Positions 10,491 to 22,916 are shown, counted from the stretch's first letter. The stretch is DNA of 64,000 bases from Sipunculus nudus (GCA_026874595.1 CM049312.1:49109429-49173428); one strand, 5' to 3'. Numbers and translations are program-made. Notes: a model not told the origin generated them from the letters alone.

Positions 10491-11960
10491 GAAAATAAAG
10501 CACTTGTTAAGTTATTTTAAAACATATTTTATAATAACATAATTTGATGAGTTATAACCAACTGTGACAACCAATATCTTACAGGATCTGCTTAAAATGG
10601 TACTAGAACAGACTTGAAGAACGCCATCTATACCTCAGTTGACTTAAAGTCAGCTGAGCTAAAAAACATGTAAAAGATGAACACTTTTACAATAATTCCC
10701 AATTGTCTGGACTTGTCTGGATGTTAAGCAAGTTGCTGTGTTTTTATGATTACAATTTGTACCATTTGAAAAACAAATGTGAAATTCCACTAGTCAATCA
10801 GTTTGAGTAAGGATTCATTCAAACAGCTTATTAATACATGACAAATGATGGGATGCCTTGAACTTTTCTGTCCTTATTACCTTGGATTGTTAGATTAATT
10901 AATTTCTAAGTGTTGCACATGTACCACATTTAAAATTAAAATTCAGAAATAATTTAATGAATGCAAAGGAGAAGTTTTTTTTTCTTTTTAACATCTTTTT
11001 GTCCTCGGGGATGCTGCTAGGTCCTTCCAGTCGATATAATTTGTCCAACAAGGGGCGCACATCATTTTTTTTTTTGCAATATTTAGGACATACTGATACG
11101 ATGGCAGAAAATTTTAGATGAACTTATTTATTGTATACTTTGCAACTTTCGACATGTTTCTTCATAAAACGACAGCGCAAGCCGGTGTCTTTCAGCTGCT
11201 GATGTATTTTATCATATTTATGATTAAAAAAGTCAATATGTCATGACAGGAAGAAACTGTTTTCTCAAATATTAAATTAAATGTTTCACTCAAAGTTTTG
11301 CATAGTATAGTGGGGGTTTCCTTGTATAGAGCTGCAGAAAAGCTGTCTTCTTTATATTCGCTCAGAACTATAGCCTACTGACAACCAGTAAAAGAGCTCA
11401 AAAGAGCCTCAACAGCTCAGTGACAAGCCAAGGAGTGAGAGCAGCCAGTCATTATCACCCCTAATTAACCCATAAGAATGAACTCCTCAATTGCTTTTTT
11501 TTTCAGTGACTGACGCCTTGTGGAGTCCATAGATTGCACCTGCAGTTAACTGTGATTATAACACTCCATAGACAACAGTGAGATTTAACATATATCAATT
11601 GATTAATCTTCAGTACATCTATGTGTATTGTATATTTGACCACTGGAAAACATTACTGTTCTGTTCTCAACCCTATTTTGCACAAAGGAAGTTAAAATAT
11701 GAACATAATAGTACACAGGCCTAAAGCCTTATACAGGACTGCCACCAAATGCAAGATGTCTACGGGGCTGTTAATGCTGCAATTCTCTCTGGACAAATAC
11801 TATCAGTTGCTGATGTTACAGGTGCTTCATGCTTTCCAGAATGGTTATTTTTATTACAGGCCTTTCGACATACAATTTTATGTGAACATTGGTTTGCTAA
11901 AACCATAGGAAATATTTTTATTTAATTTCCTTTCTAAGAGTAACAGATCGTATCGTGCTA
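10491..11960. other. Non-coding, AT-rich
   Basis: No gene is recognised. It contains a remnant of the hairpin 'tcagttgacttaaagtcagctgagct' (about 10637-10664), related to the ends of the elements at 43.7, 45.5 and 52.1 kb. Confidence 0.5.
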
Positions 11961-11968
11961 TAACCCCA

Positions 11969-12036
11969 GTTAGCCCTTTGGTGGGCCGGCGACGCAACAG
12001 AAACCTGAAACCTGTTGCGTCGCCGTCGGCGGCTAA
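11969..12036. repeat. GC-rich imperfect palindrome (hairpin)
   Basis: GTTAGCC ... GGCGACGCAACAG is followed by an 11-base loop (aaacctgaaac) and the inverse CTGTTGCGTCGCC ... GGCTAAC. The inner stem is about 13 bp perfect, with further pairing outside. It stands out from the AT-rich surroundings. It could be the end of a fold-back element. Confidence 0.65.
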
Positions 12037-12341
12037 CCCCTTATCAGCTCATCACACCGTGCAGTTGCTCAAAGAGAACAAAACCAGATCAATCAGAGGG
12101 TGATGGCCTATTCAGCACTGTTTCTGTCATTCTAAAATTATGTCATTCTGCTGTGTTTGCATGTTAAGAATATTCAAAATTGTTTTGGAAAAGATGCTGA
12201 AAATACTATAATTTTACTGAGGAAATAATACTTGACCAAATGTAAATTAAATTGTAAATTACATGAAATTTTCGGCTTTAAATAAAATTGAAACATAATG
12301 TTAAAACTGAATAAATATTTACAAAAGAACATAATTTCCTT

Positions 12342-12383
12342 TGGTGACGAAATGACTGTGGTGACGAAACGACTGGTTCCCAA
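12342..12383 (-). repeat. Inverted motif A, right copy
   Basis: GGTGACGAAATGACTGTGG and GTGACGAAACGACTGG form the inverse of 4272-4312. It closes the outer nested pair around the SGNH gene. Confidence 0.5.
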
Positions 12384-12821
12384 TAATAGTCATATCATCA
12401 CTATAAGGATTGTTTCTTAACTGTTTATTAAATTGGTGATATCTGATTAAGAAGTAGAGTCTACATTATGCTTATCCAATTATTTTCAAATGGTTAGCCT
12501 ATTGGTATTGGTAGCATTAATTTGTATATTATTAAAATTCCTGAAAAGTGTTCAGATGCTCATTTGTAAATTTATTTCCTAAAAGCTGTTTGAACATAAA
12601 TATTACAGGATGATGGTAGATTAATATTACATATATTTAGAGAACATATTTTTTCCAATTTTCTTATATAAAAAAATATAACCTGTAATTTAGCTATTTT
12701 TTATTTTTATTATTTTTTTTCTCAGAACTGACCAAAATCCTCCTAATCTGAAAATGTTTTAGGCACTTCTCAAATTAGCATATCTTTTGCATGATTGTTA
12801 ACACCTATAATTAGTACTATA

Positions 12822-13270
12822 GTCCGTCCCAGCACCCCTGTCCACCTTTTTTTTTCGTGATTATTTTTTTTGATAATCAAAGAGCGTCCAAACATTTTGT
12901 TCTTAGGGCAGAAAGAGGAAAAAGCGTAATTAACTATTATGGAAATAATAGCGTACCTTAGGTCATTTCCCTGTAAACAATTTAAAAACATTTTATGAGT
13001 AACAAGTCTATTCTGTAACGACATCGTGCCACTAATCTGTGAAATGGGCATATCAGGGATTAGTGATGACGTCATAATAGACGTGACGTACTAAAGAAGC
13101 GCCAATATTCATGGGACCAATAATCATAGACATAGAAAGAGATGGACTGCCAACTTGCCCGTTACGTCACACATGTTGCGTCGCGCATGCGCGAATCAAA
13201 AGAGGGGATGTTTACTTCCGGCGGGACGACTTGTCAGCGGGTACCGGCAGGTAGGCGAATATTCTTTTTT
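12822..13270 (+). promoter_or_regulatory. Promoter-like block, copy 1 (inverted partner at 19741-20280)
   Basis: It starts AGTCCGTCCCAGCACCCC and ends in a CpG-containing region with TGACGTCA (CRE), GTTACGTCA, GCGCATGCGCG (NRF1-like) and ACTTCCGG (ETS). A possible donor GCAG|GTAGGC lies near 13251. It shares with the inverse block at 19.7-20.3 kb the start sequence, a ~28-bp identical run around 'catagaaagagatggactgc' and 'agagggg.tgt..acttccgg'. No coding start is evident before the donor. Confidence 0.45.
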
Positions 13271-14956
13271 CTTAGAAAACATACTTATCAGACCTTTCAT
13301 ACAAATCATTTAAAAAACCTAGGTCTAAGCTTTTGTATAAGAAAACATTACATAGATAATCCGAATTTGACCGGTATATTATTTTACACAGGCACTTGCA
13401 AATCCATCTGTCGTCCGTCGCGTGAACGCCTGACAGTTGGCACGATGTCAGCTGGTCAGGAGGGAAATGTTGCTGCATGGTGGGTTACATCGCCTCCCAT
13501 CTGAAATGCCGTGGACTTTCATTTAATCAAATTCGAAAGAAAGGTAAAACAAGTGTTTGTTTTTAGTATATCTACAAGGTTTCCCACATTCAACATGCAA
13601 ATGCAGTGCCATTCAAAGATTAAATGGGTAAAAACAATGGGTGATAAAAGGGGGCGTTACGATGTAAACAAAGAAATGTCAAAATACATCCGTATTAACT
13701 GGTCGTTTAGTGACCGTCTGTTAATCACTGTAATAATAAATATTAGGGCCGGGATCATTTAATGTTTAAGATATTAAATTCTGAGTATTTATTAAGACAC
13801 GACTATAGAATAGCTCACGCACCTGTCAGAAACATGAGACTAGTGTGAACAGAAGACACTTACATTTAGCTGCATTTAACTTGAATTGCCCATATATTAT
13901 TTTATGTATGTTACATCTTCATTACATAAATTATAATCATCATGTCATCCATCCATATACACACATACCTTGTCAAGACAGTGCCAGGGGGTGAGAGATT
14001 CTATCGTTGCTCCTTTATTTGACATTTACAGATAAAAAATACCCAGAATGGTTTCCTGGTGTGAAGGCAAAATGGCTGGTGGGTGGCGAGTCGTGCAGTG
14101 TGTCGACTGCCCATATTTGCTCAAGACACTGAGGACAACTACTTTGTTACAAGTAATTGTGATGTCTGTGTCATGGGTAAGCAAAATATAAACACTACAT
14201 ACAAGGAAAACATATAAAACCTCAGTGTTCCCTGAAGAAAGTAATTTTTGGAGAAATGTTAATTTTCCAGAACAATGCGCATGTGCAAGGTTTTCTATTC
14301 AGACATTACTTAGGACTGCAGCAACCAGCATAATGACCATACAGTACATAATAAGCGTATATTCAACTTCAGGACTGTGGTTTGTTGATGCAACATCATG
14401 TGAACAGATACTTGCCAGCTACATAACGCACAAACATGGGCGTCAATATAGGGTGTTGTGGGGTTAATATGCCCCCTCCCCACTTTTTGGCAATAGGGAT
14501 GGTCAATGTAATCATATAGTAATCATGCAGATTATCAGATATTCCAGTAAGCAATCCATATCCAGGAACTTTCCAGGAAATACAAGATATGTTCCTAGTC
14601 ATTAGACACTGCACTGTCCTGGCCATTCATCCTATTGCCTCAATATTGCTGCTCAACACATCTGTGCAATTTTAACATTAAGCTATGAGTGAGGCATTTA
14701 CACCAAAGAATACATGTTGAAATAAAAAGTATTAATTACATCCCTGTGGGTTATGCAATCATTTCCACTTCTTTGAACAACAATATTAGCATACACTGTA
14801 CACGAGTGCATGTAAGTCCATAACATTTCAAAAATGTTTCACAAAAGTCTCCCATATTATCACAAATTTGTATTGAAATCAATACAATGCAGAAAAAAAC
14901 AAGAATAAACATAAAAAATATTTAAAGAATACACACATATATATTCCAGGTTTACA

Positions 14957-15183
14957 TGTTTGGACAGCATGTCTTTGATTGGCTACAGATTTGAAAAAAT
15001 TTGACTGATACCATCATTTTGTTTGCGATTATGCTAAACATACATAAAAAATTTAACAATAGATTTTTAAAGGCATAACAGCTAAAGCCATCCAGAGCAG
15101 ACAAAACCGTTCACTACTCCCCTTCAGGTACACAGCTTCGTGACCCTAGGTCTTGAAAAATAGGACCACATGACCAAAATATT
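14957..15183. repeat. Interspersed repeat family, copy 2 (uninterrupted)
   Basis: Homologous to 877-1019 plus 2196-2260. This copy lacks the 1.16 kb insertion and so serves as the empty-site reference for it. Confidence 0.6.
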
Positions 15184-15800
15184 AACATATTATTTTGCCC
15201 CCCCCCCTATTTACATGAAGACAAATCAAATGCCATAAAAGGACTAATAGAATATAATGTTTATGTTATGTCACACTATCTCTAAAAATTTACATTTCAG
15301 AGCACTACATGTGGTATACATGAGAGAGGGCACTGTGAAAAATCAACATACCATTCTACCATTATCCTATAAACTACCTCACTTTACCAGATGTGAGACA
15401 CATTGTTTACCAAGTACCAATATCTCATACCCCCGATATGATATTTAAGACCAAATTGTGTGGGAGACATATCTGTAATGCTCTGTTTATGACTGACTTT
15501 GAACAAAGCAATATTTTCACTTTAATCCTGGTGTCTGGACCCATTCAGTCTGAACAGTCAGGTTTATGAATGAAACATGCTGAAAAGTACTCTCGATAAT
15601 AACTCATAGAAACTGATGAAACAGTCTGTAGTCAATACTGTTGCCTGATGACTGTCTTCATTGCAAATGCCTGCATGCAGGGTGTCTGGGAAAAACAGCA
15701 ATTCTGAACTCGATCACTGTTGATCTTCATTCAACATTTAGAAACTTAATTTCTGGATCTGAAAATACATCCAATTTCACAGTATATGTAAATGATGGAA

Positions 15801-15806
<6 letters not shown>

Positions 15807-15840
<34 letters not shown>

Positions 15841-15844
15841 ATAG

Positions 15845-15902
<58 letters not shown>
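15807..15902. repeat. (AT)n microsatellite
   Basis: Nearly uninterrupted AT/TA dinucleotides over about 95 bp, broken once near 15833-15848. Confidence 0.9.
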
Positions 15903-15903
<1 letters not shown>

Positions 15904-18900
15904 CACATACATTAAATACTGGTTGGGTGCATCAAAGTTGTCAAATAGGGGAAATGTTAACCAGGGGAAATGATGTGTGAATACTACTGCACATATAGGC
16001 CACAATATGATTTCTATTCATTGTATCCTTTAAAATCATCAAGGAAGGCAAATTTTGAAGTCCGATAAAAATGACATCACTATGATATCATAATATAAAA
16101 CCATTATTTTTATCTTTTTGTGACATATAATTTAGGATTGTTTGTATACATGCCAATGATTATATAATCTTCCTTTTTTCAACAGAATAATGGCAAGAAG
16201 ATTCTCTGGGACTATGTTTGAAAAGGCCATTGTGATGATGCTGCTCAGGGAAATTTGTAGGACTGAACTTACATCTGAGCACATTTACTTTAACCCATCA
16301 GTATAATATGAAGCATCAGCTTTTGCCTCAGAAAGAAATGAATCACCATAAATGGTAGTGAAAACAAATGGCTGAGACGTATGCACAAAGAAATTTTGAA
16401 ATGTATTAATACATAGCCACATTGTTAGCTGGTGACTGATGATATTGCAGTCAATATTGGTACTCCAGTACCGAGGTGCTTCTCTGCTGATGCCTTTAAT
16501 AGGAGACTTCATTGTGACACATGCCTTCGGCTGTGATGTTAAGACAGTGGTGAACTTGGACGCTTTAAAAATATAATTATCTCAATGGAAGTTGCTCAAT
16601 AGAGTATATCACATATAATCATATTTGTAGGGTTCAGGGATGGGTAATATCAATATGTAACAGAAGATCACAGGTTTTTGAAGAAATAGTAGAAATTTTA
16701 ACCTGTAATAGAAAGAGGACCTAAAGTAATAGAATAATAGCTATTACATTCATTTCCTATTGCTACCTTGAATAAAATAGGGGAGGGATGGATTGTTTCT
16801 CCATAATATAATACTGCATGGTTTCACATCCATGCTGAGGATGAACTTGACATTAGATATAGTGAACATGAAAGTATTGGGTTTATGCAGTGCTTAACAG
16901 GAACCAATTATATTTAATTGTGCTATATTGTACCAAATATTTATTAAATATTTTTGTGTTTGGTGATTACTCAAACCTTACTCATTTTCTATTAAAAATG
17001 TGAAAATGCAACATTAAATAGCTGATTTAATTTTTCATTGGACATTGTGTGAAATGTATAATTAAAGGTAAGACACGTGTTAAACTGTGGGGAATATGAA
17101 CATAATGAACCTGTTTATGTAATACTGATCATGAACTTAATGGATATAAATAATGCTGGATGCTGGACTTTGACAATATATACACATTAATTGCAAGAGA
17201 AAGCAAGATAAAATAAAATAGGATATCAATTTATTTAGTTTCTTTTTTCAATTGAGAACACAATAGTGACAATACATATAGTGTGACTACAGGATCAAGT
17301 TTCACCTACAGGGGATGAAGCTTAGGTGAGGCAGAGAGCAAGGTGAGGCTATGCATCACACTATGTGACAGTAAGCAACAGTTAATTCAATAATGTTATT
17401 GTAATAGAAGCCAAGTAATAAAGAAAAAAAACTATAAACACGCAAAACCCAAAAAGGTATTCAGTGGTCTTGTTTGATCTAAGGCTTCCACATAGAAAAT
17501 ACAGCACTTATTTAAGCTATATGGTCAAGTGCAGCAACCAGGGTTTATATAAAACAAGTGTGAAGTTGACTTTGAAGGTAAAAATCTAAAATAATGTGGA
17601 GACAAAATCTGAGAGGAAGAGGTTATATTGGCCATCATATGGTTGGTTGTTGTGATTGGTTTGTTTTGATGAGTAAGAAATGAGTCGTGGATAAAATTTT
17701 ATGATCTGACCATGTTTTCTAATGTTGAAACTGAAGCACGTGAGCAGTTTGTGAACATAAGATCTATACTAATATCATGACCATTTGTTAGCTTTTGATA
17801 ATCTGTTGACAGTTCAGCAGTTTACACATTTAATCAATTGGATCTTATATTTAATAATACCAAATTTGTTTCCAGTTTTATAGAATGTACACAGTTACAA
17901 TATAACTAACATCCCCACAGGTGCAAGGTTTTTTTTTGGGGGGGGGGGGGGGGGGGGGGAGGAATGATGGGATCTGCACTATTTTGCTTTATTTAATAAA
18001 TTTTTAACAGCTGCAATAAAACTGATGTGACCCAATGGCATTTTCAGGGGGGGGGGGAGTTAAACACCTCCGCATATACATACTGGATATAAAATTTATT
18101 TCAACAGTGTTTACAGGAAAAAAGTTTATTCACATTTGTTAATTATTTAAAAATAGAGAGAGAAAGAGAGATCTAAGGAAAATTAATTAGCATGGTATTC
18201 CTTTGATTTATATATGAAATAGTGGCCACTGACCAAAAAGAATAATATTTTTTTTCACAGCTAGCCCCCACAAGCAAACTAAGAGAAAAGAAAAATTTCA
18301 AAAAATGTATGAGCAGTACTGGACCGATATTAAATAATATTAGGGTAAATCCATCTTTTATTACATTTTATACTTACTCTTTTCTGGACCCTCTTCAACT
18401 TTTTGGACTCCAATGAAAACTTGATTGAACAGTTAACTTGTTTATTGCTGATCCTGATTAATGATCAGCAAATAAATCATTATTGATTTGACAATTAAAG
18501 AAAAGTTGCAGTATTATCATGAAATTAAGCTTTTCACATCCATGGCTCTTATGGAGTAAAATCAAATAAAATTATGCATATAATAAAATTAATATGATTA
18601 AATTGTCCCGAAAATCTTATTTTGCTAATTTTCATTTCTTGTAAATTGAACTTTTGTTTACCAAGCATTATGTCAAAATTTATTCAGAAAGACTAAGATT
18701 TTATAAATATTATTTTTAATATAATTTATAACATAATATATATTATAATATAATTTTGTAAATATTTTAGCTTTAATTCAGGTCCGTTTGGGTCTGTTTG
18801 GGTAATTAGTCAGACCCTAAAAAAGGTTCTGTTTCAACTTGTTGTCATCACATGCCCAGAACTAGACTGGGCAACAATCTCTTTTCCCTCCTCCTTTTCA

Positions 18901-19740
18901 AACGGTCTGTTAAGTCCAGTCACTAATTAAAACAAATATAACTATCTAAAATTTGCATTTGTCATTAAATGACACTATCAGATTATTGTAATTTTGTATC
19001 TAATATTTGTGGCATTGGTGCTAATTAGACCACTCGGGCACGGGTAACACATGCGATTGTTCAGCCTGCGAGGTGTATGTATTACATTTCAGCTGGATGG
19101 GCCACGAGGTCAGCAGTGACGATGTATAAAACATGTGCATGCACAAAGTTGACTGAAACAATAGCGCTGGCTCACTGGGACAGAAACAACAGTGTCACTG
19201 TCAGACCAAAACAACAAGTGCTGCGCAGACCGTCATATGCGCTCCATCCTGTATATATTATAAATGAAGGCATGTGGCTCTGTTTACACTACACTGGCTG
19301 TGTTTTTGCTTGTAATTAATAATCATTATGTCCTTGACCCTCTCAGTCTCACATTCACAAAATTTCAGTCAAACTGCCGTGAGTAAATACAAGTATTTTT
19401 CACATTTTTAATTTGGTTTATTAAAATGATCTACAAACGTAAAGTCATAGTATATGCAACTGGATATATTCTATTCTATATATTTGCTTAGACATTTGAT
19501 TCATTTAGTAAAGTTGACGGCATGTTTTCCTGTATGAACTGTCTGTGACATTTGTAAACAAACTTGCAAACCAGTGTACACTCAATAGCTGCCGTGCAGC
19601 TGCAGTGCACGTGCAGTCGTCTTGTGTTATGAACGTATTTATGGACGAAGCCGCCAAGTACCAACACCGTATGAGGTTAGAAAAACTAATTTATTCGAAA
19701 GAACATTAAATCTTCATTTATCAAAATCTTACTTACTCAC

Positions 19741-19780
19741 CTCTGAAAAGCTGTATGACATCGTGCGCTGCGTTATCCAT
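19741..19780 (-). CDS. Possible first coding exon downstream of promoter-like block
   Basis: On the minus strand an ATG at 19780 opens 13 codons plus one base (MDNAAHDVIQLFR) and runs into a consensus donor G|GTGAGTAAGT (donor at 19740). About 75 bp upstream is an ETS motif (ACTTCCGG). No later exon is recognised, so the gene is unnamed. Confidence 0.35.
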
Positions 19781-20280
19781 ATCGATGGGAGATTGAGATG
19801 TTTGCCGCTTCAGCCCTCGCGTGTTTTTGTTTACAACAGACGTCAAACCGGAAGTTACACACCCCTCTTCTCGCGCAAGTCTCGCGGACGTAACATCGTT
19901 AATGATATATCATGGGCGAGATCTCGCAGTTGGCAGTCCATCTCTTTCTATGTCTATGCAATAATCAAGAGCTCCCGACCCCTGTTTACAGCAAGACTTG
20001 TATTCTCCGCGTGCACGCGCTTAACTGTTACGTCACATTACTTTATATCCATATCCAAGGAGGATAAACATTGGCCACTTATTAGGGACGCCATGAACCA
20101 CGGATATATATGAGGTCTGTCAACCAGGCCGTAAAGTGAATAATATTTATATTTTTAGTAGGTAAGGTACCAAAATTGACGCTTTTGCCTCTTCATGCCA
20201 TTGGTGCAAATATTATTTTGCAAGTTTGTCTTATGTAGAGATAATCGCCAAAAAACAGGTGGACAGGGGTGCTGGAACGG
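19781..20280 (-). promoter_or_regulatory. Promoter-like block, copy 2 (inverse of 12822-13270)
   Basis: On the minus strand it begins AGTCCGTTCCAGCACCCC and continues through the shared 'gacatagaaagagatggact' run and 'gttacgtc' to AGAGGGGTGTGTAACTTCCGG, which is CpG-rich. It directly precedes the short exon at 19741-19780. The inverted arrangement with 12.8 kb could be two paralogous promoters or two ends of one element. Confidence 0.45.
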
Positions 20281-20962
20281 ACTGTGAAAGTGCCACTTGC
20301 TCCAGCCGGAAAACCAATCCAGTTAAAGATTCCCAAAACTGCTGAGGTTGTTTGTATCAAAACCACTCCCAAACCAGAAAAAAGTCCAGATGACCTAAAA
20401 AACTATAATATGCAATTTCTTTGTTGGTTTGTCCATCTTATTGAATTTAGAGATGCAATTTGTGAAGGAGACCCTTACAGTAACAACATTAATATAAAGA
20501 GAATGCTCCCTTTTTTATAGCCATTCAAATCAATCAAAATATGCTGTGGAAGCCATTGATTTTATTCTTAAAACTGAGGTTATATTGCCCGCAACACAAG
20601 CCATGAGAGTAAGACTTGGATGTTTTGTTAATCCATATGGTACAGCTGTTGGCAACAAACCTGCAGATATGCAACAAGAAAATAATATACTAGTTTTGAA
20701 AGATATAATAAAAGGGCTGACAAAAGCAATTGTCAGAGCATCAAAAGCAGCTCCAGTTATTGCAGACATTGTGAAATGTCAAGAACAGTACCTGGACCTC
20801 CATTCTAAAAAAGGCCAGCACAAAATGAAGGATAGGGCAGAACATGTCCAGGCTGTGGTCAGTGCTGCGGGCAAATGTGATCCATTTAATCATATTCCTG
20901 GACGAACGTTGCCACCATTTAGAGACAGATTCTCGGGTCACAATAAGTCGTGTAGCCCTTAA
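20281..20962 (+). pseudogene. DUF6589-like protein fragment
   Basis: Two frames join across a one-base shift in a T run near 20510-20517 (KRMLPF then a frame containing AVEAIDF). Together they show the pattern of DUF6589 proteins as I recall it: FRDAICEGD, then a helical stretch with FVNPYG, MQQENNILVLKDIIKGL, and near the end HIPGRTLPPF. DUF6589 proteins are abundant in invertebrate genomes, often near transposons, and their function is unknown. The 5' part is missing: the frame begins at the edge of the promoter-like block. The 3' end runs out shortly before an LTR-like repeat. Family assignment is by remembered motif pattern only. Confidence 0.5.
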
Positions 20963-21072
20963 CCCGAGAGAAAATCTAATGCATGGGGTATTCATTTCAC
21001 TTTTATTACACCATAGGAAAGGTTTCATAAGATGTAGTCCTATGCGCGAAAATTATAAACTCTTGTTCATTG

Positions 21073-21843
21073 TGTTAGAGGTGCTCCTTTTATTGTGTGA
21101 CACGGGCATAACTCGTGTAGTTCAATTGTACTGGTTGAACTCTCGTCATGTGAGCCTTTTGGTTTTCACGCCTGGTCGTGGGTCACGTGATGAGCCTGGT
21201 GTGTGGAGATACACAGCGATGTCTTTCTAGAGAATTCCTTAAGCGCGTGTTTACTGTGATTGGGCAAGAACACATAGACTGTTCGAGAAGTGGAAGATTC
21301 CCAGTTTTGGGTGTAAAGTTATATAAAGGGGCTGTTGTTTAGAACCAGGGGGCAGACAGCAAAGCAGATTCCAGCAGACGCAGAAGCGTATGTCAGATTC
21401 TAAGACCTTATCCGATGAATGCAGCAATTATACATTTTCAAAGACTTCCTCCTGGACTTTATGCATTTGGAGTTTGCTCTATGGATGTTGCAAGAACTTT
21501 CCACAGGACTATCATTCTACGAGAGTTTACATTTAAAGGACTTATCGTTGTGATGGTGTTGGTATCCAGGTACAGTACCATTATCTTTCTTTGTGATGTA
21601 TTGACTTGTATTGCTATAACGCTGTTTTACTGTATAATTGTATTGATTTAGTGTATTGTATTGTTAGGGTTGTTTTTGGAATAAATTATAGTTATTTGTT
21701 AACAAAAAAACCACTGACTTCTTTATTCATTCCCCAAGACATTTCCCACTGCCTAGTGTTACAGAATCTGATTTTTTTAATCTCCATTACAAAATTTATG
21801 TTCATCACACATACGTGATCTGTTTATATTAGGTTCCGTAACA
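21073..21843 (+). mobile_element. Solo-LTR-like repeat, copy 1
   Basis: It starts TGTTAGAGGTGCTCC and ends GGTTCCGTAACA, giving TGTTA...TAACA inverted termini as in LTRs, with ATTG on both sides (21069-21072, 21844-21847). Inside are a TATA box (GTTATATAAAGG, about 21317) and a poly-A signal (AATAAA, about 21682). A second full copy lies inverted at 48437-50105. No internal retroelement coding region adjoins it. Confidence 0.6.
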
Positions 21844-21861
21844 ATTGTTTGTACATTTCAG

Positions 21862-22141
21862 ATGTCCATTCCCCCACGGAAAAGAGCCGGATGTGCGATC
21901 ACTGCTTAAGTTAATGCTGGTTTGTCCAGTAACTTCTTGTGAATGTGAACGCAGCTTCTCAGCATTAAGGCGACTCAAGACCTGGTTGAGAAACAACATG
22001 ACGCAAACCAGGCTGAACCCTTGTGCAGTTGCTAACATCCACAAGTCAATGCTGGATGACATTGACATTATGAAACTAGCCAAGGTGTTTGCTTCCAGAT
22101 CTGAGAATCGCAAAAAAAGTTGGCAATTTCACTTAAGTTAA
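21862..22141 (+). pseudogene. hAT-type C-terminal dimerisation domain (terminal exon)
   Basis: After an acceptor TTTGTACATTTCAG the frame reads CPFPHGKEPDV, then LMLVCPVTSCECERSFS, LRRLKTWLRNNM and LNPCAVANIH, followed by a stop. This is the signature of the hAT transposase C-terminal dimerisation region, also found in ZMYM1-like and TTF-type domesticated proteins. The upstream catalytic core is absent from the adjacent sequence, and an LTR-like repeat ends 18 bp before the exon. It is probably a transposon or domesticated-gene remnant. The exon itself is open. Confidence 0.7.
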
Positions 22142-22589
22142 CATCACCTCATCAACAAACAACATCTATAGTTCTATTATATAGTGTTTATCTTCAGTTT
22201 TATGTGGGACATATTTTACAGTGTACTATATCATTTTGTTTGTGTCTGTTCGGCTCCAACATGTCAAAATAAATAAACGGAACTGCTATAACTGTCTTTA
22301 TTTTATTCATTGCTGCTTTTTAATGTTTCTAACTCTATGAAGCCATGTTTATGCCAATGGGAATAAGAACAAAGCAAAAAAAAGGCACTAAGAGGCTTAT
22401 CGTTCGTATTTGAGCAGATGTATTTAAAAGTATGAAAATAAGGTGAGTAAATAAATGCTGTAAAATATTATTTCATAATCCTACAAAGATGTCATATTCA
22501 ATGGTAACTCGCACGTTCATTTTATTCAAAATTTCACTTAAAGTATTCATCAAATTGCACCAATTCACTTTGAAAAAAAAAAAAAAAAA

Positions 22590-22850
22590 CTTCCAGCTTC
22601 TCAGGGGGGAACTCCCCCCTCAGACACCCCCCTATAGCGCATACCCCCAATGAAAAAAACTTTTCTACGCCACTGTTTGTCCCTCATTCAACCTACAGTG
22701 TTGTAGTTGCCCGTCCAAGGTCGGTGGTTTTCTCCGGGTCCTCCGGCTTCCTCCACCCTTACCGACTACCGAGCGCCAACATCCGAGCCATGGAGAGTGC
22801 CTCGTATTAGTTATAATAACTAGTTGTACAATCCATGTAAAATAAATAAA
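22590..22850. repeat. MITE terminus and SINE-like segment
   Basis: At 22595-22676, paired G and C runs end in CTACGCCACTG, an end common to hAT-type MITEs. It is followed by a segment with TTTTCTCCGGGTCCTCCGGC (about 22730-22750), a conserved block that recurs in metazoan SINE/LINE 3' regions, and an AATAAA. Assignment is by motif recall only. Confidence 0.35.
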
Positions 22851-22916
22851 GTTTATAATATTTGAAAAGATGCTTTTATTTTATCAAATTTACTGAATCT
22901 TTTATTTCAATTCAGT

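Larger units (their letters stand above)
13510..19060. other. Gene-poor interval
   Basis: No gene is supported here. Contents recognised: repeat copy 2 (14957-15183), poly-C (about 15198-15207), a long (AT)n run (15807-15902) and G runs (17937-17960, 18048-18058). Short open frames are AT-biased and without homology. A few acceptor- or donor-like sites (for example 14030, 16185) open frames that close within tens of codons. Confidence 0.5.

Noticed and set aside
16285-16512. 75-codon minus-strand frame
   Set aside because: No domain or splice partner recognised. Composition is that of its AT-rich background.
18060-18960. Possible gene between 18 and 19 kb
   Set aside because: Only short, AT-biased frames with no splice pairs in phase and no motif.
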